A DNA stretch of 18,876 nt from the NCBI GenBank assembly GCA_937927665.1, contig CALBRY010000072.1:1-18876 (forward strand). Reading direction: 5' to 3'. The number at the start of each line of letters is the position of its first letter. Position 1 is the stretch's first letter. The notes below the pieces were generated by a model that worked only from the letters and a program-made list of their open reading frames with translations, had not been told where the DNA came from and ran no database searches. Source of the DNA: an uncultured Chloroflexota bacterium. GTDB lineage: Bacteria > Chloroflexota > Anaerolineae > Aggregatilineales > Phototrophicaceae. Below are positions 1 through 5,700 of the stretch, piece after piece. Position numbers and translations under genes: made by a program.

Positions 1-2
1 AG

Positions 3-134
3 TCCTTAGCACTCGAAGTTCCCGGCTTGAAACAGCGCTGTCGTTCACGTTCACCTGCCATGGCACTCCACCTCACCGACCCTCTCTGGTTCGTTCACGA
101 CCTATTGCACTACCCCGTGCCACAGGTCGTTTGA
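3..134 (+). CDS. Partial ORF at the left edge, probable transposase C-terminus
   Basis: The frame is open from the window edge to a TGA at 132-134 and encodes about 43 residues. It contains the stretch RSPAMALHLTDPLWFVHDLL followed by YPVP. From memory, this kind of ending (R-[ST]-P-A-M-A-x-x-L-T-D, W, LL, PVP) occurs at the C-terminus of transposases that are common in cyanobacteria and Chloroflexota. The start lies outside the window, so neither length nor integrity can be judged. It is followed directly by a repeat-rich stretch with no gene, which fits the end of a mobile element. It could also be an unrelated open frame. Confidence 0.4.
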   Translation, partial: SLALEVPGLKQRCRSRSPAMALHLTDPLWFVHDLLHYPVPQVV

Positions 135-187
135 CATGCCGAAAGCACAAAAACACCCCGCTCTCAACGGAGTGTTAGGGCGAGTGC
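135..187. other. Hairpin-forming stretch upstream of the repeat array
   Basis: An outer pair AAGCAC/GTGCTT (about 143-189) encloses an inner near-perfect stem, AACACCCCG pairing with CGGAGTGTT with one mismatch, around a 7-nt loop. A T-run follows at once (191-198). The geometry resembles a Rho-independent terminator for the partial gene on the left. However, the T-run is also the first part of the repeat unit that starts at 188, so the match may be a coincidence. Confidence 0.3.
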
Positions 188-324
188 TTGTCTTTTTTCA
201 CCCCATTGATCGCGTTTGGGACTTATGAATGTCGTTTTCAATCACGACTGGAGCGCGAAAGCCTATCGGGGATTATCAACGGTTCCCATTTACGGCGCTG
301 AGAGCGAGCTATTGAGCCCAGACA
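188..324 (+). repeat. Imperfect dispersed repeat, copy 1
   Basis: This copy begins TTGTCTTTTTTCACCCC and is followed directly by copy 2 with a 137-bp period. Shared blocks include GCGTTTGGGA, TGAATGTCGT, GCGCGAAAGC or ACGCGAAAGC, and ATTATCAACGGTTCCC. A short frame inside (MNVVF, DW, AKA, LSTVP) is kept in both copies. No known element family was recognised. It may be a decayed non-autonomous element or a structured noncoding repeat. Confidence 0.6.
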
Positions 325-446
325 TTGTCTTTTTTCACCCCGTTGACAGCGTTTGGGATGATGAATGTCGTGTTCGACCGCGATTGGAACGCGAAAGCAT
401 GCCGGAAATTATCAACGGTTCCCGTTCGCTGCGCCGCGCCAAAAAA
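325..446 (+). repeat. Imperfect dispersed repeat, copy 2
   Basis: This copy lies in tandem with copy 1 and has the same order of blocks: TTGTCTTTTTTCACCCC, GCGTTTGGGATGATGAATG, ACGCGAAAGC, ATTATCAACGGTTCCCG and GCTGCGCC. The right boundary is approximate because the similarity fades after the GCTGCGCC block. Apart from the same short conserved frame (MNVVF, DW, AKA, LSTVP), nothing suggests a functional protein. Confidence 0.6.
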
Positions 447-560
447 TCGGCGACTGAGCGGTTATATTCTTGGTTTTCATAGTGACGGCACGGGTTCAAA
501 ACCCTAACGGGATACCAGCCCTCGCCTAGATATTTCGTCGTTGAATTTCGTATCTACCGC

Positions 561-716
561 GTGTCCACTTCCCCTCGACAACAAACGAACGATCCCCACA
601 AGCAGCAGCTACGAGAGCAGGTAATTGAACTGCGCGCACAGGGGTTGAGCTATCCAGATATCGCCCACCTCTTGGATCTCAGCGTAGGTACGATCTGGAA
701 CTACGCCAATCGCTAA
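561..716 (+). CDS. Small helix-turn-helix protein (51 aa)
   Basis: GTG at 561-563 opens a 51-codon frame ending in TAA at 714-716. Residues 17-50 read as a helix-turn-helix of the Hin-recombinase/transposase type: REQVIELRAQGLSYPDIAHL followed by LDLSVGTIWNYANR. There is no catalytic domain, so it is either a stand-alone DNA-binding protein or the N-terminal leftover of a transposase or recombinase. The frame stays open upstream to about 486, so the start is uncertain. Its last 4 bp overlap the end of the convergent xisI. If it is expressed, a role in controlling the neighbouring excision-type genes is possible, but nothing proves this. Confidence 0.5.
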   Translation: MSTSPRQQTNDPHKQQLREQVIELRAQGLSYPDIAHLLDLSVGTIWNYANR

Positions 717-1063
717 CCGGCTGCATATTCGGTGTAGGGGCGCACCTCCGGTTCACGGAATGCGAGCACGATCCGAGTCTTCGGAATGCCACCTCGCTCT
801 AATTCTTTCGCAATTCCTACGTCCGTCCCATCATGCTGAATCCAGAACTTCCCATCGATGAGATCGATTTGAATGAGGGGATAGTAGACACGTTCCTTGC
901 GACCAGCGTTTTGTTCCCAACCCACATTCATTAGGACATACCGATCATTTGACCGATCAAAAATGGTCTGTGTGTGCAGTGCATCACTCGTTGGATAGGG
1001 AATGCTGGCGTAGTCCGTGAGAATACGCTCAACTAACTCGCGGTCATTATCTCGGGTATCCAT
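713..1063 (-). CDS. xisI: XisI-family protein (fdxN-element excision controlling factor)
   Basis: This 116-aa protein matches the XisI family in length and in its whole pattern: an N-terminal ILTDYASIPY segment, DRYVLMNVGW, the YYPLIQIDLIDGKFWIQHDGTD core, GIAKELERGGIPKTRIVLAF and a C-terminal PEVRPYTEYA. XisI was named in Anabaena, where with XisH and XisF it is needed for excision of the fdxN element during heterocyst differentiation. The family is also widespread in non-differentiating cyanobacteria and Chloroflexota, where its job is unclear. The start codon at 1061-1063 lies inside the 3' end of xisH (31-bp overlap) and has AGAGG upstream, so the two genes are almost certainly translated together. 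No site-specific recombinase of the XisF type is visible in the window. Confidence 0.93.
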   Translation of the reverse strand: MDTRDNDRELVERILTDYASIPYPTSDALHTQTIFDRSNDRYVLMNVGWEQNAGRKERVYYPLIQIDLIDGKFWIQHDGTDVGIAKELERGGIPKTRIVLAFREPEVRPYTEYAAG

Positions 1064-1467
1064 TTGACAATTACCTCTTGTTCCACATCGAACACCACCA
1101 GTTGAACGCGCTCATTCCTGAGCAGCAGTTGACCAATCGGCACTTCAAACACGGATGCAAAGACAGTGTCGCGAACAGCCAGGAATAAGCGCCGATCGGG
1201 TTGAAGTTCCTTTAAGACATCATGGTAAAGGACAAATTGGCCGAGCGCATCATGCAAGTCGCTCAAATCCGACGCGCCGAGGAAGCTCTTGATCTCCACA
1301 GCAATCTTGATCGTCCCCTTTTCTGCCCACAAAACCCGCTCGGCCGCAAGATCAATGTACATGTCCTTCTTGCCGAGCCGCAGACGCAGAGGATCGTCCG
1401 TTACATTCCATCCGTCTTTGCGCAGCGCATTGACGACATGTTGGTGGTATAAATCGCGCGCGGGCAT
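1033..1467 (-). CDS. xisH: XisH-family protein with PD-(D/E)XK-like nuclease motif
   Basis: The frame is open from 1539. The ATG at 1465-1467 is preferred because family members begin M-P-A-[RK]-D-x-[YF]-H and because GGAAG sits 4-5 bases upstream. That gives 144 aa. Recognisable blocks are ALRKDGWNVTDDPLRL, DMYIDLAAER, KIAVEIKSFLG, DLHDALGQFVLY and a C-terminal IVKWIPE. Asp39 and Glu58-x-Lys60 have the spacing expected of a PD-(D/E)XK nuclease-like core. It is translationally coupled to xisI. In Anabaena the pair supports excision of the fdxN element. Here the context is decayed insertion sequences with no excision element in sight. A role in mobile-element control or as a two-gene nuclease/partner module is inference. 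Confidence 0.92.
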   Translation of the reverse strand: MPARDLYHQHVVNALRKDGWNVTDDPLRLRLGKKDMYIDLAAERVLWAEKGTIKIAVEIKSFLGASDLSDLHDALGQFVLYHDVLKELQPDRRLFLAVRDTVFASVFEVPIGQLLLRNERVQLVVFDVEQEVIVKWIPEIMTAS

Positions 1468-1620
1468 TCGTCTTCCACTTTGTCCGTTAGCAGAGTATCG
1501 TTCATGCTTCTGCACCCATTCATGAAGACATTCTAGCATGGAGACACAAACACTCCGAATCAGTTTGAAGTTCTAAAACAACATAAATACCCGTTGAAAG
1601 CGCGGTATTATATCGATCTG

Positions 1621-1740
1621 TTGTCTTCCTTATTCACCATCTTGGCAGTGTTTTGACTGGTGAATACCTGTTTTGACCTTGACTGCTACGCTAACGCACG
1701 GCTTGAGTTGTCACAGGTTCCCGCTTGCTGCGCCCAAATC
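1621..1740 (+). repeat. Diverged copy 3 of the dispersed repeat
   Basis: This copy begins TTGTCTTCCTTATTCACC and then follows the block order of copies 1 and 2 (GGCAGTGTTTTG, GGTGAATACCTG, CAGGTTCCCGCTTGCTGCGCC). The short frame is also recognisable (MNTCF, D, ANA, LSQVP, CCA). Similarity is clear but much lower than between copies 1 and 2. The right end runs straight into a transposase fragment, so it forms a chimeric open frame with it. Confidence 0.5.
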
Positions 1741-1863
1741 TCGTCCCATCAAAGTATCGAGCAGGAAACACTAATACCACAACCAGCACAAAAACCAGCT
1801 GGAACCATTCACTGCCGCAGCGTCTTGGGCCTCATCAATGCCTACTAACGAGACGCCGCCTGG
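1741..1863 (+). pseudogene. Remnant of an rve transposase C-terminus
   Basis: The translation HQSIEQETLIPQPAQ followed by GTIHCRSVLG and a terminal RDAA lines up with the end of the transposase fragment just downstream (HQGINQQAPIPFSNPQ, GTVHCRDVLGG, YYRDAA). The tail codon for the second Tyr has become TAA (1846-1848) and the normal stop has become TGG, so the copy is dead. It joins directly onto dispersed-repeat copy 3. About 30 bp of 3' flank (TTTCTCTC, TTTTTT) also resemble the flank of the next fragment. Confidence 0.55.
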
Positions 1864-1901
1864 CTCGATTTCTCTCGTAATCCGAGTTTTTTGGGGTTAC
1901 G

Positions 1902-2189
1902 GGCATGGAAATCGTGCGGACACCGTTTCAAGCGCCAAAAGCCAATGCGATGGCCGAGCGCTGGGTGCGCTCAATTCGACACGAGTGCCTTGACCACCTG
2001 CTTATTCTGAATCAACGACATCTACTCCGTGTACTTAGAGAATACACCACTTACTATAATGCCGCCCGTCCTCATCAAGGCATCAATCAACAGGCTCCCA
2101 TCCCGTTCTCCAATCCGCAGCGCGGCACCGTCCATTGCCGTGACGTTCTTGGAGGAATCCTGCATGACTACTACCGCGATGCTGCCTGA
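1902..2189 (+). pseudogene. Truncated rve (integrase-core) transposase, C-terminal third
   Basis: Ninety-odd codons encode the last part of a DDE/rve transposase: RTPFQAPKANAMAERWVRSI with the third catalytic Glu in AMAER, then HECLDHLLILN, YTTYYNAARPHQG and a C-terminal DYYRDAA. The first two catalytic Asp residues and the N-terminal DNA-binding region are missing, so it cannot be an active enzyme. An ATG at 1905 is present by chance. The fragment starts at almost the same homologous codon as the next fragment (2221), which is unusual for independent decay. It belongs to the same broad family as the split transposase near 10.6-11.5 kb but is clearly diverged from it. Confidence 0.75.
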
Positions 2190-2220
2190 ATCTTCTCTCA
2201 GATGAGGTTTTTCCACCATA

Positions 2221-2529
2221 CAGGCCAGCGGCATCGAGATCCTGCGCACACCTATCCGCGCTCCCAAAGCCAATGCCGTCTGTGAACGCTTTGTGGGGAG
2301 TGTGCGCCGCGAATGCCTGGATCACCTGATCGTTCTGAACGAGCGTCACTTACACCGCGTGATCAAGGAGTATATTGCCTATTTCAACACGGCTCGACCT
2401 CATCAAGGCATTTCTGGACAGGTACCAATTCCATCGATGAACTCGAGTTCTGAGCCGATGCCGAGTGGGCAGGTTACCGCATTTCCCATATTTGGAGGGC
2501 TACATCACGACTATCGACGGGCAGCGTGA
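2221..2529 (+). pseudogene. Truncated rve transposase, C-terminal third, same element type as the 8.85-11.56 kb IS
   Basis: The frame SGIEILRTPIRAPKANAVCE, then RFVGSVRRECLDHL, HRVIKEY, FNTARPHQG and a final HHDYRRAA is closely similar to the end of the transposase at 10566-11524. The flanking 3' DNA is similar too. Everything upstream of the SGIEI codon is missing, including the first two catalytic Asp residues, so it is a dead fragment. The right terminal repeat of the element is intact (2556-2569). The longest open frame with a start would use GTG at 2293 or ATG at 2203, but neither makes a plausible protein. Confidence 0.8.
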
Positions 2530-2555
2530 AACGTAGATTCTCCCTCAGATGTGCG

Positions 2556-2569
2556 AAGTAGCCCCCACA
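2556..2569. repeat. Right terminal repeat of the truncated IS
   Basis: AAGTAGCCCCCACA is identical to the right end of the other copy (11551-11564) and is the reverse complement of that copy's left end (8853-8866). It is preceded by the shared 3' flank CTCCCTCAGAT. It marks the precise end of the truncated element. Confidence 0.8.
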
Positions 2570-2638
2570 GCCTTATGAAGTGATGCGGTCTCTCTTACAA
2601 TAACTGGCAGAATGTCTTACAGGGTATGACATATCACA
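2570..2638 (+). pseudogene. 3' end and right terminus of an IS481-type element
   Basis: Directly after the terminal repeat at 2569, the frame PYEVMRSLLQ and a stop appears, followed by about 35 bp ending GGTATGACATATCACA. The same arrangement occurs at 11925-11992 (PYEVMRSLLN, stop, then GGTATGAGGTATCACA). This is the extreme C-terminus of an IS481-type transposase plus the element's right end. Nothing else of the gene is left here. Confidence 0.65.
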
Positions 2639-2650
2639 ACCCTCCCCTCC

Positions 2651-2805
2651 AAGTCATCTGTTGATAAAGATCTTGAAATCCTTGTCCTGCGGCATCAACT
2701 CCGCATCCTGCAACCTCAACTGAACACGAACCTCGCGCTTCACGACTTGAGGAACTCTTCCTCGCCGTCCTGGCAGCGAAATTGAAGTTCATGTTCAAGC
2801 ATTAG
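2651..2805 (+). pseudogene. Frameshifted N-terminal scrap of another transposase
   Basis: The frame reads DKDLEILVLRHQLRILQ and then, after a frameshift near 2735, SRLEELFLAVLAAKLKF to a TAG at 2803-2805. The pattern [DE]-LEIL-LRHQLRILQ followed by a short gap and LFLAVLAAKL is typical of the N-terminal region of IS3-like rve transposases. The catalytic core is absent. The remnant lies 19 bp from the stop of the minus-strand WXG100-like gene, so insertion-sequence debris directly borders the secretion-like operon. Confidence 0.55.
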
Positions 2806-2824
2806 AGGTGTCGGTAGCAATGAT

Positions 2825-3034
2825 TTATGGCATGTTTTGCTTAACATAATCGATCGTTTCAGCAAGTTCATACAGACAACTGAGATATACATTAACGATT
2901 TGAACCATATCTCCCCAGTATTGCCCATAGAAGTCCTTACGTGTAGCATCGTTCCAAAGTTCGCGACTGTCAGATATTACGGTATCTAGTTCGCGCCAGT
3001 CATTCTGAATAGAGACATACTCATTGTGAAGCAT
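2825..3034 (-). CDS. Small WXG100-like protein (69 aa)
   Basis: The ATG at 3032-3034 has AAGGA six bases upstream. The product shares a spaced pattern with the two WXG100-like proteins of the same operon: an N-terminal WREL, then ELWNDATRKDF, then a Tyr about 20 residues later in a second helix. It is predicted all-helical, with no signal peptide or membrane segment. At 69 aa it is shorter than the 90-94 aa of its relatives, mainly because its first helix is shorter. It is the last gene of the operon, 104 bp after the GNAT-tailed gene. It is most likely a small helical-hairpin substrate or chaperone partner of the FtsK-like ATPase. The family link is inferred from motif spacing and is not certain. 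Confidence 0.65.
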   Translation of the reverse strand: MLHNEYVSIQNDWRELDTVISDSRELWNDATRKDFYGQYWGDMVQIVNVYLSCLYELAETIDYVKQNMP

Positions 3035-3138
3035 ACTGAATCCTTCAAACCTTAGTTATTTGTGGAGGATTCGAATGGGAGATAAATGCTGAGTACTATA
3101 AGGTCAGTTCGCCAAGTTTGCAACATCAGATCCAACCA

Positions 3139-4050
3139 CTAATTCTTCAGTTTCTTAAAGACCTCGGTGCCCCCACTGTTGCCTAACCGAAATCCATAGC
3201 CTCTCTTGGCATACCATTGTCGTGTTACAGGATCACTTGGTGCATCTCCATAGATTTCCTTGGCACCGATCCCCCACCCAATAGCTTCTACTCGATCTAA
3301 TACTTTGCTACCGACACCAGATTTCTGATAAACAGGATAAGTTTGAATGTCCTGTAACCTAACACGTTCGACTCCGCCGCTAGCATTCCTTTCAAACTGG
3401 AGATTTGCCATTCCTGCATCTCCGATTGTCAGATGATCGGACGGACTTGGAGTCCTGCTACTGTCATAGACTCTAATTTGTTTTTGGTCTCCCAAAACAT
3501 CGTAAACACGAATAGATAGATTACGCCCTTTAGCATCTGAAAAACCAGATTGGCTGTTACTGGTTTTAGGGTAGGACACTCCTCCTGATAAACTACCAAG
3601 GTCGCCACCCGACCTCTCAAATCTCTCTAGTGCTTGCTGACGTTCGCGCAACCAATACGATGCTGCTGGCACTTTGTTCTCTACAAATTCTTCCAACTGC
3701 GACGCCTGAGCACGATACTGACTCGCCGCATTATTAAGCAATTGGATCAAACGATGTATCTGGCTCAAAATCTGATCAATCTCATAAACATGCTGCATAT
3801 GTGCTGAGCAGTCTGGAGCGTGGTAATTGCCATTCTCATCAAAGTAACCACTAGCCAAACAAATACTGAGTTCGGTTCTCGCTTGCTGTGATTCTCGTTC
3901 AATTTCGGTCTGGCGTTGCTCTAGACTTCGCTCCACCCCATAGATTGTCTGCTCTATTCGCCGCAGCTCATTCGTGGCCATACCAGAAAAGCGTTGTAAC
4001 ACTACTTCGACATCTCGTAAGGACTCAACGATTTGCCTCGGCTCAACCAC
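3139..4050 (-). CDS. Helical protein with GNAT-like C-terminal domain, candidate effector
   Basis: This 303-aa protein starts at GTG 4048-4050. An AGGAGG at 4057-4062, exactly six bases upstream, fixes that start, and the start overlaps the stop of the preceding gene by one base (TAGTG). Residues 1-145 are helical and coiled-coil-prone (RQTEIERESQQA, YRAQASQLEEF), with two Cys at 64 and 81 around FDENGNYHAPD. Residues 146-205 form a Gly/Ser-rich linker and a short beta-rich part. Residues 206-303 resemble a GNAT acetyltransferase: YQKSGVGSKVLDR (241-253) matches the acetyl-CoA-binding motif A, and VTRQWYAKRGYGFR (275-288) matches the usual end of the fold. A long helical N-terminus with an enzymatic C-terminus, next to WXG100-like genes and an FtsK-like ATPase, resembles type VII effectors. 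No immunity gene is obvious. Being a substrate is inference; an intracellular modifier is the alternative. Confidence 0.7.
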   Translation of the reverse strand: MVEPRQIVESLRDVEVVLQRFSGMATNELRRIEQTIYGVERSLEQRQTEIERESQQARTELSICLASGYFDENGNYHAPDCSAHMQHVYEIDQILSQIHRLIQLLNNAASQYRAQASQLEEFVENKVPAASYWLRERQQALERFERSGGDLGSLSGGVSYPKTSNSQSGFSDAKGRNLSIRVYDVLGDQKQIRVYDSSRTPSPSDHLTIGDAGMANLQFERNASGGVERVRLQDIQTYPVYQKSGVGSKVLDRVEAIGWGIGAKEIYGDAPSDPVTRQWYAKRGYGFRLGNSGGTEVFKKLKN

Positions 4051-4334
4051 TATATGCCTCCTGTTCGTTCGACTTTCTCTAAGGCCGCGATTCGTTCACT
4101 GAGGAATTGCTCGTATTTTTTTGACATACTAACATATTGCTGAATCTGCGAACGAACACCACTCCAGTGTGCAACGAACTCCTGATAGGCGATCCCATCC
4201 CAGACCTGATCTAATTGACTCCATCTGGCATCCAATGATGTAAAGTCAGCCTGAAGATCCGTATCAAAACGTCCTAGTTTTGACAAGAGTACTTCGAGTC
4301 TTTGACGCAATTTGCTTGGATCTGCTGTAGACAT
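4050..4334 (-). CDS. WXG100-like helical-hairpin protein (94 aa)
   Basis: The start is ATG at 4332-4334 with AGGAG about six bases upstream. The product is fully helical and about 94 aa, the size of ESAT-6/WXG100 proteins. It carries ARWSQLDQVWDGIAYQEFVA near the middle, then QQYVSMSKKYEQFL in the second helix. The W-x-x-L followed by a second W-[DQN], a Phe and a later Tyr is shared with its two paralogues in this operon. The canonical central WXG is replaced by W-D-G. It lies 8 bp after the previous WXG100-like gene and overlaps the next start by one base, so translation is probably coupled. WXG100 proteins usually act as secreted helical dimers or secretion chaperones recognised by FtsK-type ATPases. 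A heterodimer with the 90-aa neighbour is plausible. Confidence 0.75.
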   Translation of the reverse strand: MSTADPSKLRQRLEVLLSKLGRFDTDLQADFTSLDARWSQLDQVWDGIAYQEFVAHWSGVRSQIQQYVSMSKKYEQFLSERIAALEKVERTGGI

Positions 4335-4342
4335 CTTGTCTC

Positions 4343-4615
4343 CTAATAACCGAAATACTCTTCAAGAGCATGTTGACGGTCAATCAGAAATTTGAGGTAT
4401 GCTTGCCCGTACTGTTCACGATATATCCGAAGCAAATTCCCCAACTCTCCAAATTCCTTCTCAAATCGCTGACGGGCTTGGTCATCTTGCCAAAGTTCAT
4501 CCGCATACTGCCACTCGCGTTGCAGTTCATCCCAATTCTTGTTTGTACTTTCGTTAAATACATCAAGTGAGGATATGAAGTTTTTCAGTTCTGTGTAGAG
4601 ATCGTCCATTGACAT
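4343..4615 (-). CDS. WXG100-like helical-hairpin protein (90 aa)
   Basis: The ATG at 4613-4615 is preceded by GGGAG nine bases away; a second in-frame ATG lies two codons later. The 90-aa product is helical, with NWDELQREWQYADELWQDDQ in the first half, FEKEFGELGNLL at the turn and YREQYGQAYLKFL in the second helix. The WDEL, ELWQD, Phe and Tyr pattern repeats in both other small proteins of the operon. It has no signal peptide and no membrane segment. It is the first of the small genes, 293 bp after the membrane protein gene. By family it would be a small partner or substrate of the FtsK-like ATPase. The WXG signature is degenerate, so profile searches may miss it. Confidence 0.75.
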   Translation of the reverse strand: MSMDDLYTELKNFISSLDVFNESTNKNWDELQREWQYADELWQDDQARQRFEKEFGELGNLLRIYREQYGQAYLKFLIDRQHALEEYFGY

Positions 4616-4908
4616 TGATTGCTGCTCCCAAATAACGTGTAAATATATGTGTTACAAATCTCTGAGGTTATTTTTCCAAGCAATCGTAAATATTGGGCAA
4701 GAACCCAAACGCTAAGGTAACAAACCTCGACTGTATACCATTCGCTTACGATGGCAAAATCAGACCCTTTGAAGATTGTGCCAATAAGACGTTGATTAGC
4801 GTCCACGACAAAAGAGCAAATATGATTATCACCACATCTCAAGAACAGGTGTTTACTTTCTCCAACTACACTATTCCACGATACATCCCTGAGAGTAAGC
4901 ACAATGCG
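4616..4908. other. 293-bp gap inside the operon with no convincing gene
   Basis: The minus strand has an open frame from GTG 4902 to 4585 (105 codons), including ICSFVVDANQRLIGTI. It lacks a Shine-Dalgarno sequence and overlaps the start of the WXG100-like gene by 31 bp. The plus strand has a 76-codon frame that is no more convincing. The stretch is AT-rich. It may hold an internal promoter for the small genes, a leader RNA, or a decayed gene. No classical hairpin with a T-run was found. Confidence 0.35.
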
Positions 4909-5700
4909 CTATTTTGGTACTAGAGTCGATCGTATAGCAAAACCCTCACCCACTGTACGAGAGTCTAGAGAGATACTTGTTGATGTAGGTGAAATAGTCT
5001 CTGTTTCTCGTAGCACCATAGCTCCAGTGCTATTTGTCGTGTCACCTGTAGGGGTTGAGCTTATAAGAGTTGGGTAAGCTAATCCAGACGTAATTGCATC
5101 TTGCTCTCGTTGCTGTAAGTAATATATGCCAACCGCAAAAACTAACAACAACATAACCACAATTGCAACACCAAGCAACGCCAAGCGTCGCTTTCTTTGG
5201 CGTCGCTGTTGCCGCAACACTAGCTCTTGTATCCTCTTATATTCTTTGTCCCTTCCTTCTGACTCTTTCCTCCATTGTTTATATCTCAGATCCTCTTGAT
5301 GTTTCCGTTCTGCAATTAGTTCTTGGCAACTCTTGTTAATAGATTCGAGTGTCAAATTCACATTTATCCGAGCTTGTTCAAGCTGAATTAATGGCTCAAC
5401 ACTAGATTCTGGCTTGTAGTCTTCCAAGCCCGCGGGCTCAACCATATTAACAGGAATTACTTTATCACGACGAAGAATCTGGCGGGCATTATTCAATGCA
5501 CTATGAACTGCATCAAGATGGCCAGCCGCTTGCTCTCTTGTCTGTTTATAGGTCTCATCGAGTTGGCGCAGTTGCTCGTCGTGCGCTTGTCGAGCGGACT
5601 CTAACGCTCTGTCAAGTTGCTGGCGTGCTTCCAAGTTGAACTTGAGTGCGTCAGAAAGAGTTGTATTTATCTTGTCGATGTTTAGTGAATTGCTGTTCAT
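4909..5700 (-). CDS. Coiled-coil single-pass membrane protein of the FtsK-like operon
   Basis: This is a 263-aa protein. Residues 15-70 and 105-170 are strongly charged and coiled-coil-prone (ARQQLDRALESARQAHDEQL; KQWRKESEGRDKEYKR), ending in a very basic cluster RQQRRQRKRR. One transmembrane helix follows at about 172-195 (LALLGVAIVVMLLLVFAVGI). Residues 196-263 are rich in Ser and Thr and polar. By the positive-inside rule the coiled coils are cytoplasmic and the Ser/Thr-rich tail is outside. The start overlaps the ftsK-like stop as ATGA, indicating coupled translation. Because the ATPase itself has no membrane segment, this protein is the likely anchor that brings it to the membrane. No named family was recognised. 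Confidence 0.8.
   Translation of the reverse strand: MNSNSLNIDKINTTLSDALKFNLEARQQLDRALESARQAHDEQLRQLDETYKQTREQAAGHLDAVHSALNNARQILRRDKVIPVNMVEPAGLEDYKPESSVEPLIQLEQARINVNLTLESINKSCQELIAERKHQEDLRYKQWRKESEGRDKEYKRIQELVLRQQRRQRKRRLALLGVAIVVMLLLVFAVGIYYLQQREQDAITSGLAYPTLISSTPTGDTTNSTGAMVLRETETISPTSTSISLDSRTVGEGFAIRSTLVPK

Noticed and set aside
188..446. CRISPR-like array
   Set aside because: There are only two tandem units, the period is 137 bp, the units are imperfect over their whole length, and there is no short-repeat/unique-spacer pattern or cas gene.
216..482. 88-codon frame through the repeats as a protein gene
   Set aside because: It uses a non-ATG start, spans two repeat units in shifted frames, and has no ribosome site. 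Only the short shared peptide is notable, and it is reported under the repeat.
1222..1525. Two plus-strand frames opposite xisH
   Set aside because: They are antisense to a well-supported xisH gene and show no family features.
4585..4902. 105-codon minus-strand frame with a faint CBS-like stretch (SFVVDANQRLIGTI)
   Set aside because: GTG start without a ribosome site, overlap with the next gene's start, and no further CBS pattern. Kept only as part of the gap description.
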